43,519 bases of DNA, from positions 1 to 43,519 of the forward strand of contig NZ_BONQ01000146.1 of assembly GCF_016862795.1 (NCBI RefSeq), in the 5' to 3' direction. This DNA is from Dactylosporangium siamense (lineage in GTDB: Bacteria > Actinomycetota > Actinomycetes > Mycobacteriales > Micromonosporaceae). The translations under genes were made by a program, and so were the position numbers. Within the stretch, counting starts at the first letter, position 1; every line of letters starts with the position of its first letter. Of the stretch, positions 1-7,340 are shown piece after piece. The notes beneath the pieces were generated by a model. The model did no database searches and had not been told where the DNA came from. It was given only the letters and a program-made list of their open reading frames with translations.

Positions 1-26
1 AAGGCCGCCGCGGAAGAAACAGCAAG

Positions 27-87
27 CCACGTTTCGTCAACGGCGGTCCGTGCCCTCCGGGCACTGACCGCCGTTGACGAAACGTGG
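27..87. repeat. long inverted repeat (hairpin) overlapping a start codon
   Basis: The arms at 27-48 and 66-87 are perfect 22-bp reverse complements. Inside them, after one mismatch (49/65), a second 6-bp stem (50-55 with 59-64) closes a 3-nt loop. The right arm contains the GTG start at 84 of the next gene and leaves no room for a Shine-Dalgarno sequence. It could be the terminator of a gene lying before the window, a structure that hides the start codon, or a protein-binding palindrome. No second copy was seen in the window. Confidence 0.85.
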
Positions 88-863
88 CGAACAACTCTCA
101 GAAGAAGGCGCTGCTGTCGGCGGTCGTCGCGGGCGCGTTGACCCTCGGCTTCGCCGGCATGATGGCGAAGTCGTGCGGCGCGCCGGTCAAGGAGCAGGCG
201 GAGGCCGCCAACCCGGCCCTCGAACTGGTCGACAGTCTCGCCTCGCGGCTGGTGCTCGGGTTGCAGTCGGACGCGACGATCCAGTACACGACCGCCGCCG
301 GGGCGACCGTGATCGTGTCGCAGTCCATGCCGCGGCGGGCGTACCGGGGCGCGGGTGTCACGTACATCTCGACGCCGGACGGCACGTACCTGTGCCGGGC
401 CGTGGCGCCGTCCCCCGCGCCGAGCTCGACGAAGGTCAAGAAGACCCCTCAGCCGGTCGTACAGTGCGACGAAGGGCCCGGGGTGGACGCCATGTCCCCG
501 TCGCAGGCGAAGGCGATCAGCGACGCGTTCGGGGGCGATTTCATGGCGCCCGAGGCGGCGATGGGGCGGCTCGCGACCATCGCGCAGGGCGAGGACGTGC
601 GGACCGGCACGTCGAAGCGCGGCGACGCGCAGTGCGTGTCGGTGACCGCGAAGGGGGTCCGGACCGAGACGGCCTGCGTGAACCCGGGCGGGCTGCTGGC
701 GTACTTCGACGGGACCACCGACGCCGGCAGGTACACGCAGCTCACGCTGCAGTACACGACGCCGAGCGTGAGTGACGAGGCGTTCCTGCCGCCGACGGCC
801 AAGCCGAAGACGCCGGCCAGGACGCCGGTGCGGAGCCCGAAGCCGAGTGGTACCGAAAAGTGA
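84..863 (+). CDS. hypothetical membrane-anchored or secreted protein
   Basis: This 259-aa protein is not recognised. Residues 2-9 are polar and basic (NNSQKK), and residues 10-27 form one hydrophobic segment, as in a signal peptide or N-terminal anchor. The rest is soluble with scattered cysteines, and the last 25 residues are a Pro/Lys/Thr-rich tail typical of exported actinobacterial proteins. GTG at 84 is the only usable start: a stop lies in frame at 75-77, and the next starts would remove the hydrophobic segment. There is no Shine-Dalgarno sequence because the start lies within the right arm of the 27-87 hairpin. A small Cys-rich gene follows closely. No function is assigned. Confidence 0.75.
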   Translation: MANNSQKKALLSAVVAGALTLGFAGMMAKSCGAPVKEQAEAANPALELVDSLASRLVLGLQSDATIQYTTAAGATVIVSQSMPRRAYRGAGVTYISTPDGTYLCRAVAPSPAPSSTKVKKTPQPVVQCDEGPGVDAMSPSQAKAISDAFGGDFMAPEAAMGRLATIAQGEDVRTGTSKRGDAQCVSVTAKGVRTETACVNPGGLLAYFDGTTDAGRYTQLTLQYTTPSVSDEAFLPPTAKPKTPARTPVRSPKPSGTEK

Positions 864-912
864 TGCGACACGCCGCCCGCCGTCCCGGGCCGGTGCGATG
901 GGCGGTGGGACG

Positions 913-1113
913 GTGACGGGCATGGAGCTGCACTGCGACACCTGCGCCCGGCAGCGGATCTTCGAGCGACCGGCCTGCACCGACCATCCCCGGGCGACCT
1001 GCCCCGACCGGGCCTGCACGGCCTGCGGCGCGGCGATCGTGGTGGCGCCGGTCATCCTGCTGATGGACCGGCGCTCGCGGGTGATCCTGCGGCAGGGGCG
1101 CAAGGCGGCCTGA
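913..1113 (+). CDS. small cysteine-rich protein, possible zinc ribbon
   Basis: A 66-aa reading frame not recognised as a named family. From the ATG at 922 it reads MELHCDTC, then further Cys and His residues spaced C-x2-H-x4-C-x4-C-x2-C within the first 37 residues, a pattern that suggests one or two small metal-binding knuckles. A hydrophobic stretch (AAIVVAPVILLM) and a basic tail follow. The start is uncertain: ATG 898, GTG 913 and ATG 922 are all in frame, and GTG 913 is chosen for the purine-rich GGTGGGA just before it. It lies 49 bp after the preceding gene and may share its transcript. Regularly spaced Cys residues argue for a real gene. Confidence 0.55.
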   Translation: MTGMELHCDTCARQRIFERPACTDHPRATCPDRACTACGAAIVVAPVILLMDRRSRVILRQGRKAA

Positions 1114-1190
1114 ACGGCCGTTCAGCTCTCCGTAGGTACCGTTCGGCGCAGGTTCCGTGCCGGTACACATTGAGGCTGGACAATCTGTTC

Positions 1191-1733
1191 ATGAATCTCC
1201 GGCGCGCCGCCGTCCTCGCGCTCGCATGCGCGATGGCCGGCATCGTCAGCACCGCATCCCCCGCCGCCGCGGCCGGCATCGACGAGAAGCTGGCCGTCAT
1301 GTCGACCTGGTCACAGCCGACCGCCGCCAGTTACAACGCCTGGAACGCCGCCCGCCAGCACCAGTCCGACTGGGCGTCCTACGCCTTCGACTGGTCCACC
1401 GACTACTGCTCGAGCAGCCCGGACCAGCCGCTCGGCTTCGACTTCCGGCTGTCGTGCCAGCGGCACGACTTCGGTTACCGCAACTACAAGTCGGTCGGGC
1501 AGTTCCCTGCCAACAAGTCCCGCATCGACGACGCGTTCTACCGGGACCTGAAGGCGAAGTGCGCCACGTACAACGCCTTCGTCAGACCGGCCTGCACCAG
1601 CCTCGCCTGGACGTACTACCAGGCCGTGGCCGCGTTCGGAAACCTGGTCGTGCGCGACGCCGACCTGCAGCGCGCCGCGGACCTCAAGGAACGCGGCGAG
1701 CTCGCCGCCGCCAAAGCACAAGCGAACGCATGA
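1191..1733 (+). CDS. secreted prokaryotic phospholipase A2
   Basis: This 180-aa protein carries a clear Sec signal peptide (residues 1-28, MNLRRAAVLALACAMAG to ASPAAAA) and then the bacterial PLA2 fold of the Streptomyces violaceoruber type (Phospholip_A2_3). The calcium-loop region DWSTDYCSSSPD (67-78) precedes the catalytic HD pair at His92-Asp93 in CQRHDFGYRN. Four cysteines could form two disulfides, as in that family. The enzyme should hydrolyse the sn-2 ester of phospholipids outside the cell. ATG 1191 is preferred because it starts directly at the basic n-region; an in-frame TTG at 1170 would add seven residues. A strong terminator follows at once, so the gene is probably transcribed alone. 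Confidence 0.88.
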   Translation: MNLRRAAVLALACAMAGIVSTASPAAAAGIDEKLAVMSTWSQPTAASYNAWNAARQHQSDWASYAFDWSTDYCSSSPDQPLGFDFRLSCQRHDFGYRNYKSVGQFPANKSRIDDAFYRDLKAKCATYNAFVRPACTSLAWTYYQAVAAFGNLVVRDADLQRAADLKERGELAAAKAQANA

Positions 1734-1737
1734 GCAA

Positions 1738-1767
1738 GGGGGGCCTCCGCGGAGGCCCCCCTTTTCT
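1738..1767 (+). terminator. Rho-independent terminator of the phospholipase gene
   Basis: A perfect 12-bp GC stem (1738-1749 with 1750-1761) is followed by TTTTCTT, four bases after the phospholipase stop codon. With no unpaired loop the centre must open by a few pairs. The T-run continues into the first unit of the 22-bp tandem repeat. Confidence 0.85.
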
Positions 1768-1828
1768 TGTACAGCTCAGTGCTCTTTCTTAAACAGCTCA
1801 GTGCTCGTTCTTGTACGGCTCAGTGCTC
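1764..1828. repeat. 22-bp tandem repeat, three units, ending in the ctaF stop codon
   Basis: Units at 1764-1784, 1786-1806 and 1808-1828 share TTCTT..ACAGCTCAGTGCTC with few changes and a strict 22-bp period. Read on the minus strand each unit begins GAGCACTGA, which encodes the last two residues (Glu-His) and stop of CtaF. The copy at 1808-1828 is the coding one; the other two lie just beyond it. Confidence 0.9.
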
Positions 1829-2263
1829 GGCGCCGCGCCGCGTGCCGGTGTAGTACTCGAACATCAGGCCACACGTCGCGACGAGGACCGAGATCAGGCC
1901 GACCGCGACGAGCCACCACTGGTCGAACGCGAGGCCCAGGCACGCGATCGCCGCCGACAGGGCGATACCGATCGGCCAGTAGCTGCCCGGGCTGAAGAAG
2001 CCCAGGTCACCCGCGCCCTCGTGGATCTCGGCCTCGGGCCGGTCCTCGGGACGCGGCTCGATGCGGCGCGAGATCAACCACAGCGCGCTGCCGATCATCG
2101 TGAGCAGCAGGCCCGACAGGATCAGCGCGACCACGCCGATCCACTCGACGCCCCGGTGCCCGGTCTGCTCGTGCGGCGCGACGTTCGTCCACCAGCCGTA
2201 GAGCGCGGCCATCGCGAACACGAACAACGCGAGCACGAAGAACAAGCGTCCTTCTGACTTCAT
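1820..2263 (-). CDS. ctaF: cytochrome c oxidase subunit IV (actinobacterial)
   Basis: This 147-aa membrane protein is the small actinobacterial aa3-oxidase subunit. It starts MKSEGRLFFVLALFVFAM and shows about four hydrophobic segments: residues 6-24, 41-63, then two in the last third. The loop FFSPGSYWPI precedes the third segment, typical of CtaF. ATG 2263 is chosen because GAGAAGGGGCGC lies just upstream and it is the normal family start. It lies 16 bp after ctaC and is surely co-transcribed with it. It would act in the inner-membrane bcc-aa3 supercomplex. The last codons lie in a 22-bp tandem repeat. ctaD is not adjacent, as in mycobacteria. Confidence 0.9.
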   Translation of the reverse strand: MKSEGRLFFVLALFVFAMAALYGWWTNVAPHEQTGHRGVEWIGVVALILSGLLLTMIGSALWLISRRIEPRPEDRPEAEIHEGAGDLGFFSPGSYWPIGIALSAAIACLGLAFDQWWLVAVGLISVLVATCGLMFEYYTGTRRGAEH

Positions 2264-2279
2264 CGCCGTGCGCCCCTTC

Positions 2280-3158
2280 TCAGCTCGAGGACCGCTGCGT
2301 GCGGTCGGTGTCGAACGGGTGCGTCGTCGTCGCGTACCCCTGGTTCGGGAAGCCCAGCTGCGCCAGGGCCTCCGGAGTGCTCTTACCGGCACCCCGCAGG
2401 TCCAGGTACTGCTGGTACTGCTCGGCGGAGACGACCCGCAGCTCGAAGTTCATCATCGAGTGGTAGGTGCCGCACAGCTCCGCGCACCGGCCGACGTACG
2501 CACCGGCGGCGTTGTCCTTGAGCTTGATCTCGAACCTGTTCTCCACGCCGGGGATGACGTCCCGCTTGAACAGGATGTCCGGCACCCAGAACGAGTGGAT
2601 GACGTCCCGCGAGGTCTCCTTGAACTGCACCGACTTGCCCGCCGGCAGCACCAGCACCGGGATGTAGTCGTCGGCGCCGACCGTCGTGATCGGCTTGCCG
2701 TCCGGGCCCTTGGAGTCGCTGTAGACGAACTGCCAGTTCCACTTCGAGGCGATGACCTCGACGTTGACGTCGGGGTTCTTGGACAGCCGGTCCACGTCGG
2801 TCTGGATGACCGCGGTGTAGAAGAACAGCACGGCGATGACCACGAACGGCGCGACCGTGTACAGGATCTCGAACGGCATGTTGTAGCGCGTCTGGGGCGG
2901 CAGCTCGTCGCCCCGCTTGCGGTAGCGCACCACGCACCAGAAGATCAGGCCCCACACGAAGACACCGACCACGAGCGCCGCGACCACCGACCCGATCCAC
3001 AGGTCATACATGCGATCGCCCTGCTGGGTGATGCCCTTCGGCCAACCGAACCCGGCGAACGCGCTGTCGACGGAGCACCCGGCGAGCAGGGTCGTCACCG
3101 CGACGGCCGAGACGGCGAGCCCGACGGCGCGCGCGGGGCTCAAACCTCTTGAGACCAC
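2280..3158 (-). CDS. ctaC: cytochrome c oxidase subunit II
   Basis: This 292-aa lipoprotein subunit passes electrons from cytochrome c to the aa3 core through its CuA centre. The signal peptide ends in a lipobox (LLAGC, Cys28). Two transmembrane helices cover about 52-77 and 98-120, and a cupredoxin domain follows. CuA ligands are visible: His188 (VIHSFW), then Cys225, Cys229, His233 and Met236 in CAELCGTYHSMM; the electron-entry motif WNWQ is at 140-143. GTG 3158 is chosen because AAGGAGG lies nine bases upstream; a longer frame would bury the signal peptide. The gene heads the ctaC-ctaF operon and is divergent from the cysteine desulfurase gene. A hairpin sits in its leader. Confidence 0.95.
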   Translation of the reverse strand: MVSRGLSPARAVGLAVSAVAVTTLLAGCSVDSAFAGFGWPKGITQQGDRMYDLWIGSVVAALVVGVFVWGLIFWCVVRYRKRGDELPPQTRYNMPFEILYTVAPFVVIAVLFFYTAVIQTDVDRLSKNPDVNVEVIASKWNWQFVYSDSKGPDGKPITTVGADDYIPVLVLPAGKSVQFKETSRDVIHSFWVPDILFKRDVIPGVENRFEIKLKDNAAGAYVGRCAELCGTYHSMMNFELRVVSAEQYQQYLDLRGAGKSTPEALAQLGFPNQGYATTTHPFDTDRTQRSSS

Positions 3159-3180
3159 CTGCTCCTGCCTCCTTAGCAGC

Positions 3181-3214
3181 GCCGTGCGGTCCTTGTGAAG
3201 GTCCCTCGCACGGC
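3181..3214 (-). promoter_or_regulatory. hairpin in the ctaC 5' leader
   Basis: GCCGTGCG at 3181-3188 pairs with CGCACGGC at 3207-3214, and an inner CCTT/AAGG stem (3191-3194 with 3198-3201) closes a GTG loop. On the minus strand it ends six bases before the ctaC Shine-Dalgarno at 3168-3174. It could tune translation or mRNA stability; no known riboswitch class was recognised. Confidence 0.5.
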
Positions 3215-3291
3215 AAGCCTCACCAACGCTGGCGAGCGTACTCGACCATGCGCGGTCCGCCCGGCTTGGGGTGGTCGTGTCCGGGTCGCGA

Positions 3292-3297
3292 TAGCGT
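3292..3297 (+). promoter_or_regulatory. -10 box of a probable leaderless promoter
   Basis: TAGCGT lies seven bases before the GTG at 3305, with no Shine-Dalgarno sequence between. This puts the predicted transcript start on the start codon. No convincing -35 box is visible. Confidence 0.45.
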
Positions 3298-3304
3298 TGC
3301 GCGG

Positions 3305-4384
3305 GTGGGTGTCTACTTCGACGCCGCCACCGCGATGCCGCCGCATCCCGTTGCGCGGCAAGCGTTTCTGGCCGCACTGGACGACGGCTGGGCCGACCCG
3401 GGCAAGCTCTACACCCCCGCCCGGCGCGCCCGCCAGCTGCTGGACGCCGCCCGGGCCGCGGTCGCCGAGGTCCTCGGCGCGCGCCCCGACGAACTGCACT
3501 TCACGGCCGGTGGCACCGACGCGATCCGGCAGGCCGTGGCCGGGGTCAGGCGGGCCCGCGACCGCCGGCTGGTGGTCCACACCGCGGTCGAGCACTCCGC
3601 GGTGATCAAGGCCGCCGGCGACCTTGCTGTGCAGGTGCCGGTGTCACTGACCGGACGGGTCGACCTCGGCGCCCTGGAAACGGCGCTGGATTCGCCGGAA
3701 GTGGCCATGGCGGCCGTCCAGAGCGCGAATCATGAGGTGGGGACGGTCCAACCGGTCGCCGGCGCCGCCGCGTTGTGCCGTTCGGCCGGGGTGCCGCTGC
3801 TGGTCGACGCCGCCCAGTCGATCGGTCGTGTGGCGCTGCCCACCGGCTGGTCCCTGCTCGCCGGCAGCGCCCGCAAGTGGGGCGGCCCGGCCGGTGTCGG
3901 CGTCCTCGCCGTGCGCAAGGGCACCCGCTGGGAGCAGCCGTGGGAGTCGCCGGTGGACGTCCCGGCGGTGGTGGCCGCCGCGGCGGCGTTGCGGGCCGTG
4001 CAGGCCGAGGCCGCGACGGAGGCGGCCCGGCTGAGCGCGCTCGTCGAGGAGATCCGGGCCACGGTCGCCGCCACCGTGCCCGACGTCGAGGTGGTCGGCG
4101 AGCCCGTCGAGCGGCTGCCGCACATCGTGACGTTCTCCTGCCTGTACGTCGACGGCGAGGTCCTCCTGCACGCCCTGGACCGGGCCGGCTTCGCGGTGTC
4201 GTCGGGCTCGGCCTGCACCGCCGACACCCTGCGGCCCTCGCACGTCCTGGCCGCGATGGGCGTGCTCACCCACGGCAACGTCCGCGTCTCGCTCCACAGT
4301 GCAGTGTCCACCGAGGACGTGCGGCGGTTCCTCGCGGTGCTGCCCGGCCTGGTCGCGGACGTGCGCGCGGAGGTGGGGATGTGA
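3305..4384 (+). CDS. cysteine desulfurase family protein (class V aminotransferase fold)
   Basis: This 359-aa PLP enzyme should convert cysteine to alanine plus an enzyme-bound persulfide. Family landmarks are in order: YFDAATAMP at the N-terminus, His97 (VEHSAV) stacking on PLP, NHEVGT at 142-147, Asp168 and Gln171 (VDAAQSIG), the PLP lysine Lys191 (SARKWGGPAGVG) and the sulfur-carrying Cys304 (SSGSACTADTLRPSHV). GTG 3305 is chosen because the fold begins immediately and a leaderless -10 box lies seven bases upstream. Its stop overlaps the start of the TusA-type gene (GTGA), so the two products are made together and the natural acceptor of the persulfide is that partner. No IscU, SufB or ferredoxin gene is adjacent, so a dedicated Fe-S role is not indicated. 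Confidence 0.9.
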   Translation: MGVYFDAATAMPPHPVARQAFLAALDDGWADPGKLYTPARRARQLLDAARAAVAEVLGARPDELHFTAGGTDAIRQAVAGVRRARDRRLVVHTAVEHSAVIKAAGDLAVQVPVSLTGRVDLGALETALDSPEVAMAAVQSANHEVGTVQPVAGAAALCRSAGVPLLVDAAQSIGRVALPTGWSLLAGSARKWGGPAGVGVLAVRKGTRWEQPWESPVDVPAVVAAAAALRAVQAEAATEAARLSALVEEIRATVAATVPDVEVVGEPVERLPHIVTFSCLYVDGEVLLHALDRAGFAVSSGSACTADTLRPSHVLAAMGVLTHGNVRVSLHSAVSTEDVRRFLAVLPGLVADVRAEVGM

Positions 4385-4596
4385 GCGGGCCCCTGGTCGT
4401 CGACGCTCTCGGCCGGCGCTGCCCACTGCCGGTGATCATGCTGGCGAAGCTGGCCGCCGGCCACTCCCCCGGCACCCGGATCGAGGTCCTCGCCGACGAC
4501 CCGGCCGCCGCGGTCGACATCCCCGCCTGGTGCCGGCTGCGGGGCCACACCTTCATCTCCACCGACGGCGACCGCCACACGGTCGAACTCCGCTGA
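4381..4596 (+). CDS. TusA-family sulfurtransferase
   Basis: A 71-aa protein of the TusA/SirA family. The diagnostic CPxP is present as LGRRCPLPV with Cys14 as the persulfide carrier, followed by the amphipathic helix and the DDPAAAVDIPAWC segment typical of the fold. It should accept sulfur from the desulfurase encoded by the overlapping upstream gene and pass it on, in known family members to tRNA thiolation or molybdenum cofactor assembly. The GTG start overlaps the upstream stop by four bases. The final acceptor cannot be deduced here; a molybdopterin enzyme is encoded at 38975 but is far away. Confidence 0.9.
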   Translation: MSGPLVVDALGRRCPLPVIMLAKLAAGHSPGTRIEVLADDPAAAVDIPAWCRLRGHTFISTDGDRHTVELR

Positions 4597-4770
4597 TGGG
4601 CTACGCTGACGTCCGGTTACTACGGACGGTAGCGACTCCGAAGATCGATTAGTACGGTCGGGGTAGCGTCCAGGTAGAACGGAAGCCCGGCGCCGGTCGG
4701 GTGGCCAGATCGGTCAAGCGACCCCGGCATGCGGACCGGTGCACGGGGAGTGCTGAGGTGCCGGTCCGTG

Positions 4771-4890
4771 CGTGGGCACGCCCGCCGTCGGAGGCCAGGG
4801 TCAGGCCGTCCGTGGGCACGCCCGCCGTCGGAGGCCAGGGTCAGGCCGTCCGTGGGCACGCCCGCCGTCGAAGGCCAGGGGTCAGGCTGT
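4771..4890. repeat. 40-bp tandem repeat, three units, at a gene 3' end
   Basis: Units begin at 4771, 4811 and 4851 with CGTGGGCACGCCCGCCGTCG. The first two are identical over 40 bp; the third has small changes and one inserted G. The third unit holds the stop codon of the minus-strand DUF4395 gene (4882-4884), and the same TCAGG context recurs in the others. This repeat fills much of the 285-bp gap 4597-4881, where no gene or RNA was seen. Confidence 0.92.
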
Positions 4891-5289
4891 GCGCAGGCGC
4901 TTGATCAGCAGGTAGGCCTCGCAGCCGAGGCACAGGCCGAAGACCGCGTTCAGGAACGCGGCGACCAGGGCGAACGACGCCCCGACGGCGCCGACGACGG
5001 TGGCGCCGGACAGGTAGCCGACGACGGTGAGAGTGGCGAAGACGAACCCGACCGCCTGGGCGAAGCGGACCGGGGCGCCGTCCTCGCGCTCCGCCGGCGG
5101 GCCGAGCCGAGGTGCGACGAGATAGCGGTAGAGCAGGCCGTACGGGGTCAGCCGCGGGTCGTACGCGCCGACGGCGAACACGGCCGCCTGGGCCAGGGCG
5201 AGCCAGCCGTTGCCGGTGAGCAGGACGACGACGAAGAGGATGGTGGTGAGGCCGGCGGAGAACCGCGGGCCGCGAGGGTCGAGCATCAT
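4882..5289 (-). CDS. DUF4395 membrane protein with a CxxC motif
   Basis: A 135-aa integral membrane protein matching DUF4395: an N-terminal DPRGPRF, four hydrophobic segments (about 13-28, 30-42, 78-95, 99-118), the loop APRLGPPAEREDG at 59-71 and the C-terminal LNAVFGLCLGCEAYLL. Cys120 and Cys123 form a CxxC at the end of the last membrane helix. Its ATG overlaps the stop of the upstream thioredoxin-like gene (ATGA), so the two are translationally coupled and probably interact. A membrane CxxC beside an anchored thioredoxin suggests electron transfer across the membrane, as CcdA or MauE do, but this role is inferred. The stop codon lies in a 40-bp tandem repeat. Confidence 0.85.
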   Translation of the reverse strand: MMLDPRGPRFSAGLTTILFVVVLLTGNGWLALAQAAVFAVGAYDPRLTPYGLLYRYLVAPRLGPPAEREDGAPVRFAQAVGFVFATLTVVGYLSGATVVGAVGASFALVAAFLNAVFGLCLGCEAYLLIKRLRTA

Positions 5290-5684
5290 GCGGCGAGGAC
5301 CTCCGTGACGGTGGCGCGCAGGGACGCACGGTCCGGGACGCCGACGGTGCGCTGGGCGATGTTGCCGCGCCGGTCGACGACCAGCAGGGTCGGCAGGCGC
5401 CAGATGCCGAGGTCACGGACGGCGTCGAGGTGCTCGTCGGCGTCGAGCTCGACGTGCCGGACGCCGTCCAGGCCGCCGGCCAGGTCGGCGCAGACGGCCC
5501 GGACCTGGCGGCACGGCGCGCACGTCGCGGACGAGAAGTGCAGCAGGGTGACCGTGTCACGGGCCGGGGCGAGCAGGCCCGGCGGCAGGTCGCCGCCGGC
5601 CGCGTGGAGGCGACCGTAGCGGGCCCGGTAGACGAGCCCGACCACGGTGGCGAAGGCGAGCAGCGCCACGACCACGATCGTCAC
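5286..5684 (-). CDS. membrane-anchored thioredoxin-like protein
   Basis: A 132-aa protein with an N-terminal hydrophobic anchor (residues 1-18, VTIVVVALLAFATVVGLV) followed by a thioredoxin fold. The active site is C55-A-P-C58 (SSATCAPCRQV), and the cis-proline loop is RLPTLLV with Pro98. The catalytic domain is predicted outside the membrane, as for TlpA or ResA-type proteins. GTG 5684 is chosen because it opens the hydrophobic segment; no good Shine-Dalgarno is visible. The stop overlaps the DUF4395 start. ctaC lies about 2 kb away, and CuA-site cysteines elsewhere are reduced by TlpA-like thioredoxins, but a role here is only inferred. Confidence 0.85.
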   Translation of the reverse strand: MTIVVVALLAFATVVGLVYRARYGRLHAAGGDLPPGLLAPARDTVTLLHFSSATCAPCRQVRAVCADLAGGLDGVRHVELDADEHLDAVRDLGIWRLPTLLVVDRRGNIAQRTVGVPDRASLRATVTEVLAA

Positions 5685-5727
5685 AGCGGCAACTGTACGC
5701 CGGTTCCTACTACACCGATAGGGATAG

Positions 5728-7201
<1,474 letters not shown>

Positions 7202-7294
7202 GATCAAGGCTCCCTGCGGTGATGTCTACAGTTCCACCGGAGCTCAACGCGGCAGCGTCCGATGGCATTCCCTCTCATAGTGACACGCTTTCGT

Positions 7295-7340
7295 GCTAGC
7301 GGCTCCGATGGAGAGCTAGCGGCTCCATTGGAGAGCTAGC
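7295..7340. repeat. 20-bp tandem repeat spanning the glycerate kinase stop
   Basis: GCTAGCGGCTCC..TGGAGA occurs at 7295-7314 and 7315-7334 (18 of 20 identical), followed by a partial third GCTAGC at 7335-7340. On the minus strand the coding copy encodes the last residues and TAG stop of glycerate kinase; the other copy restates the same stop downstream. Confidence 0.85.

Noticed and set aside
74-775. A plus-strand frame starting ATG at 74
   Set aside because: Its product is Arg/Gly-rich noise in another frame of the membrane-anchored protein at 84-863, which has a proper signal segment.
4771-4890. CRISPR-like direct repeats
   Set aside because: Units are contiguous with no spacers, and no cas genes are present.
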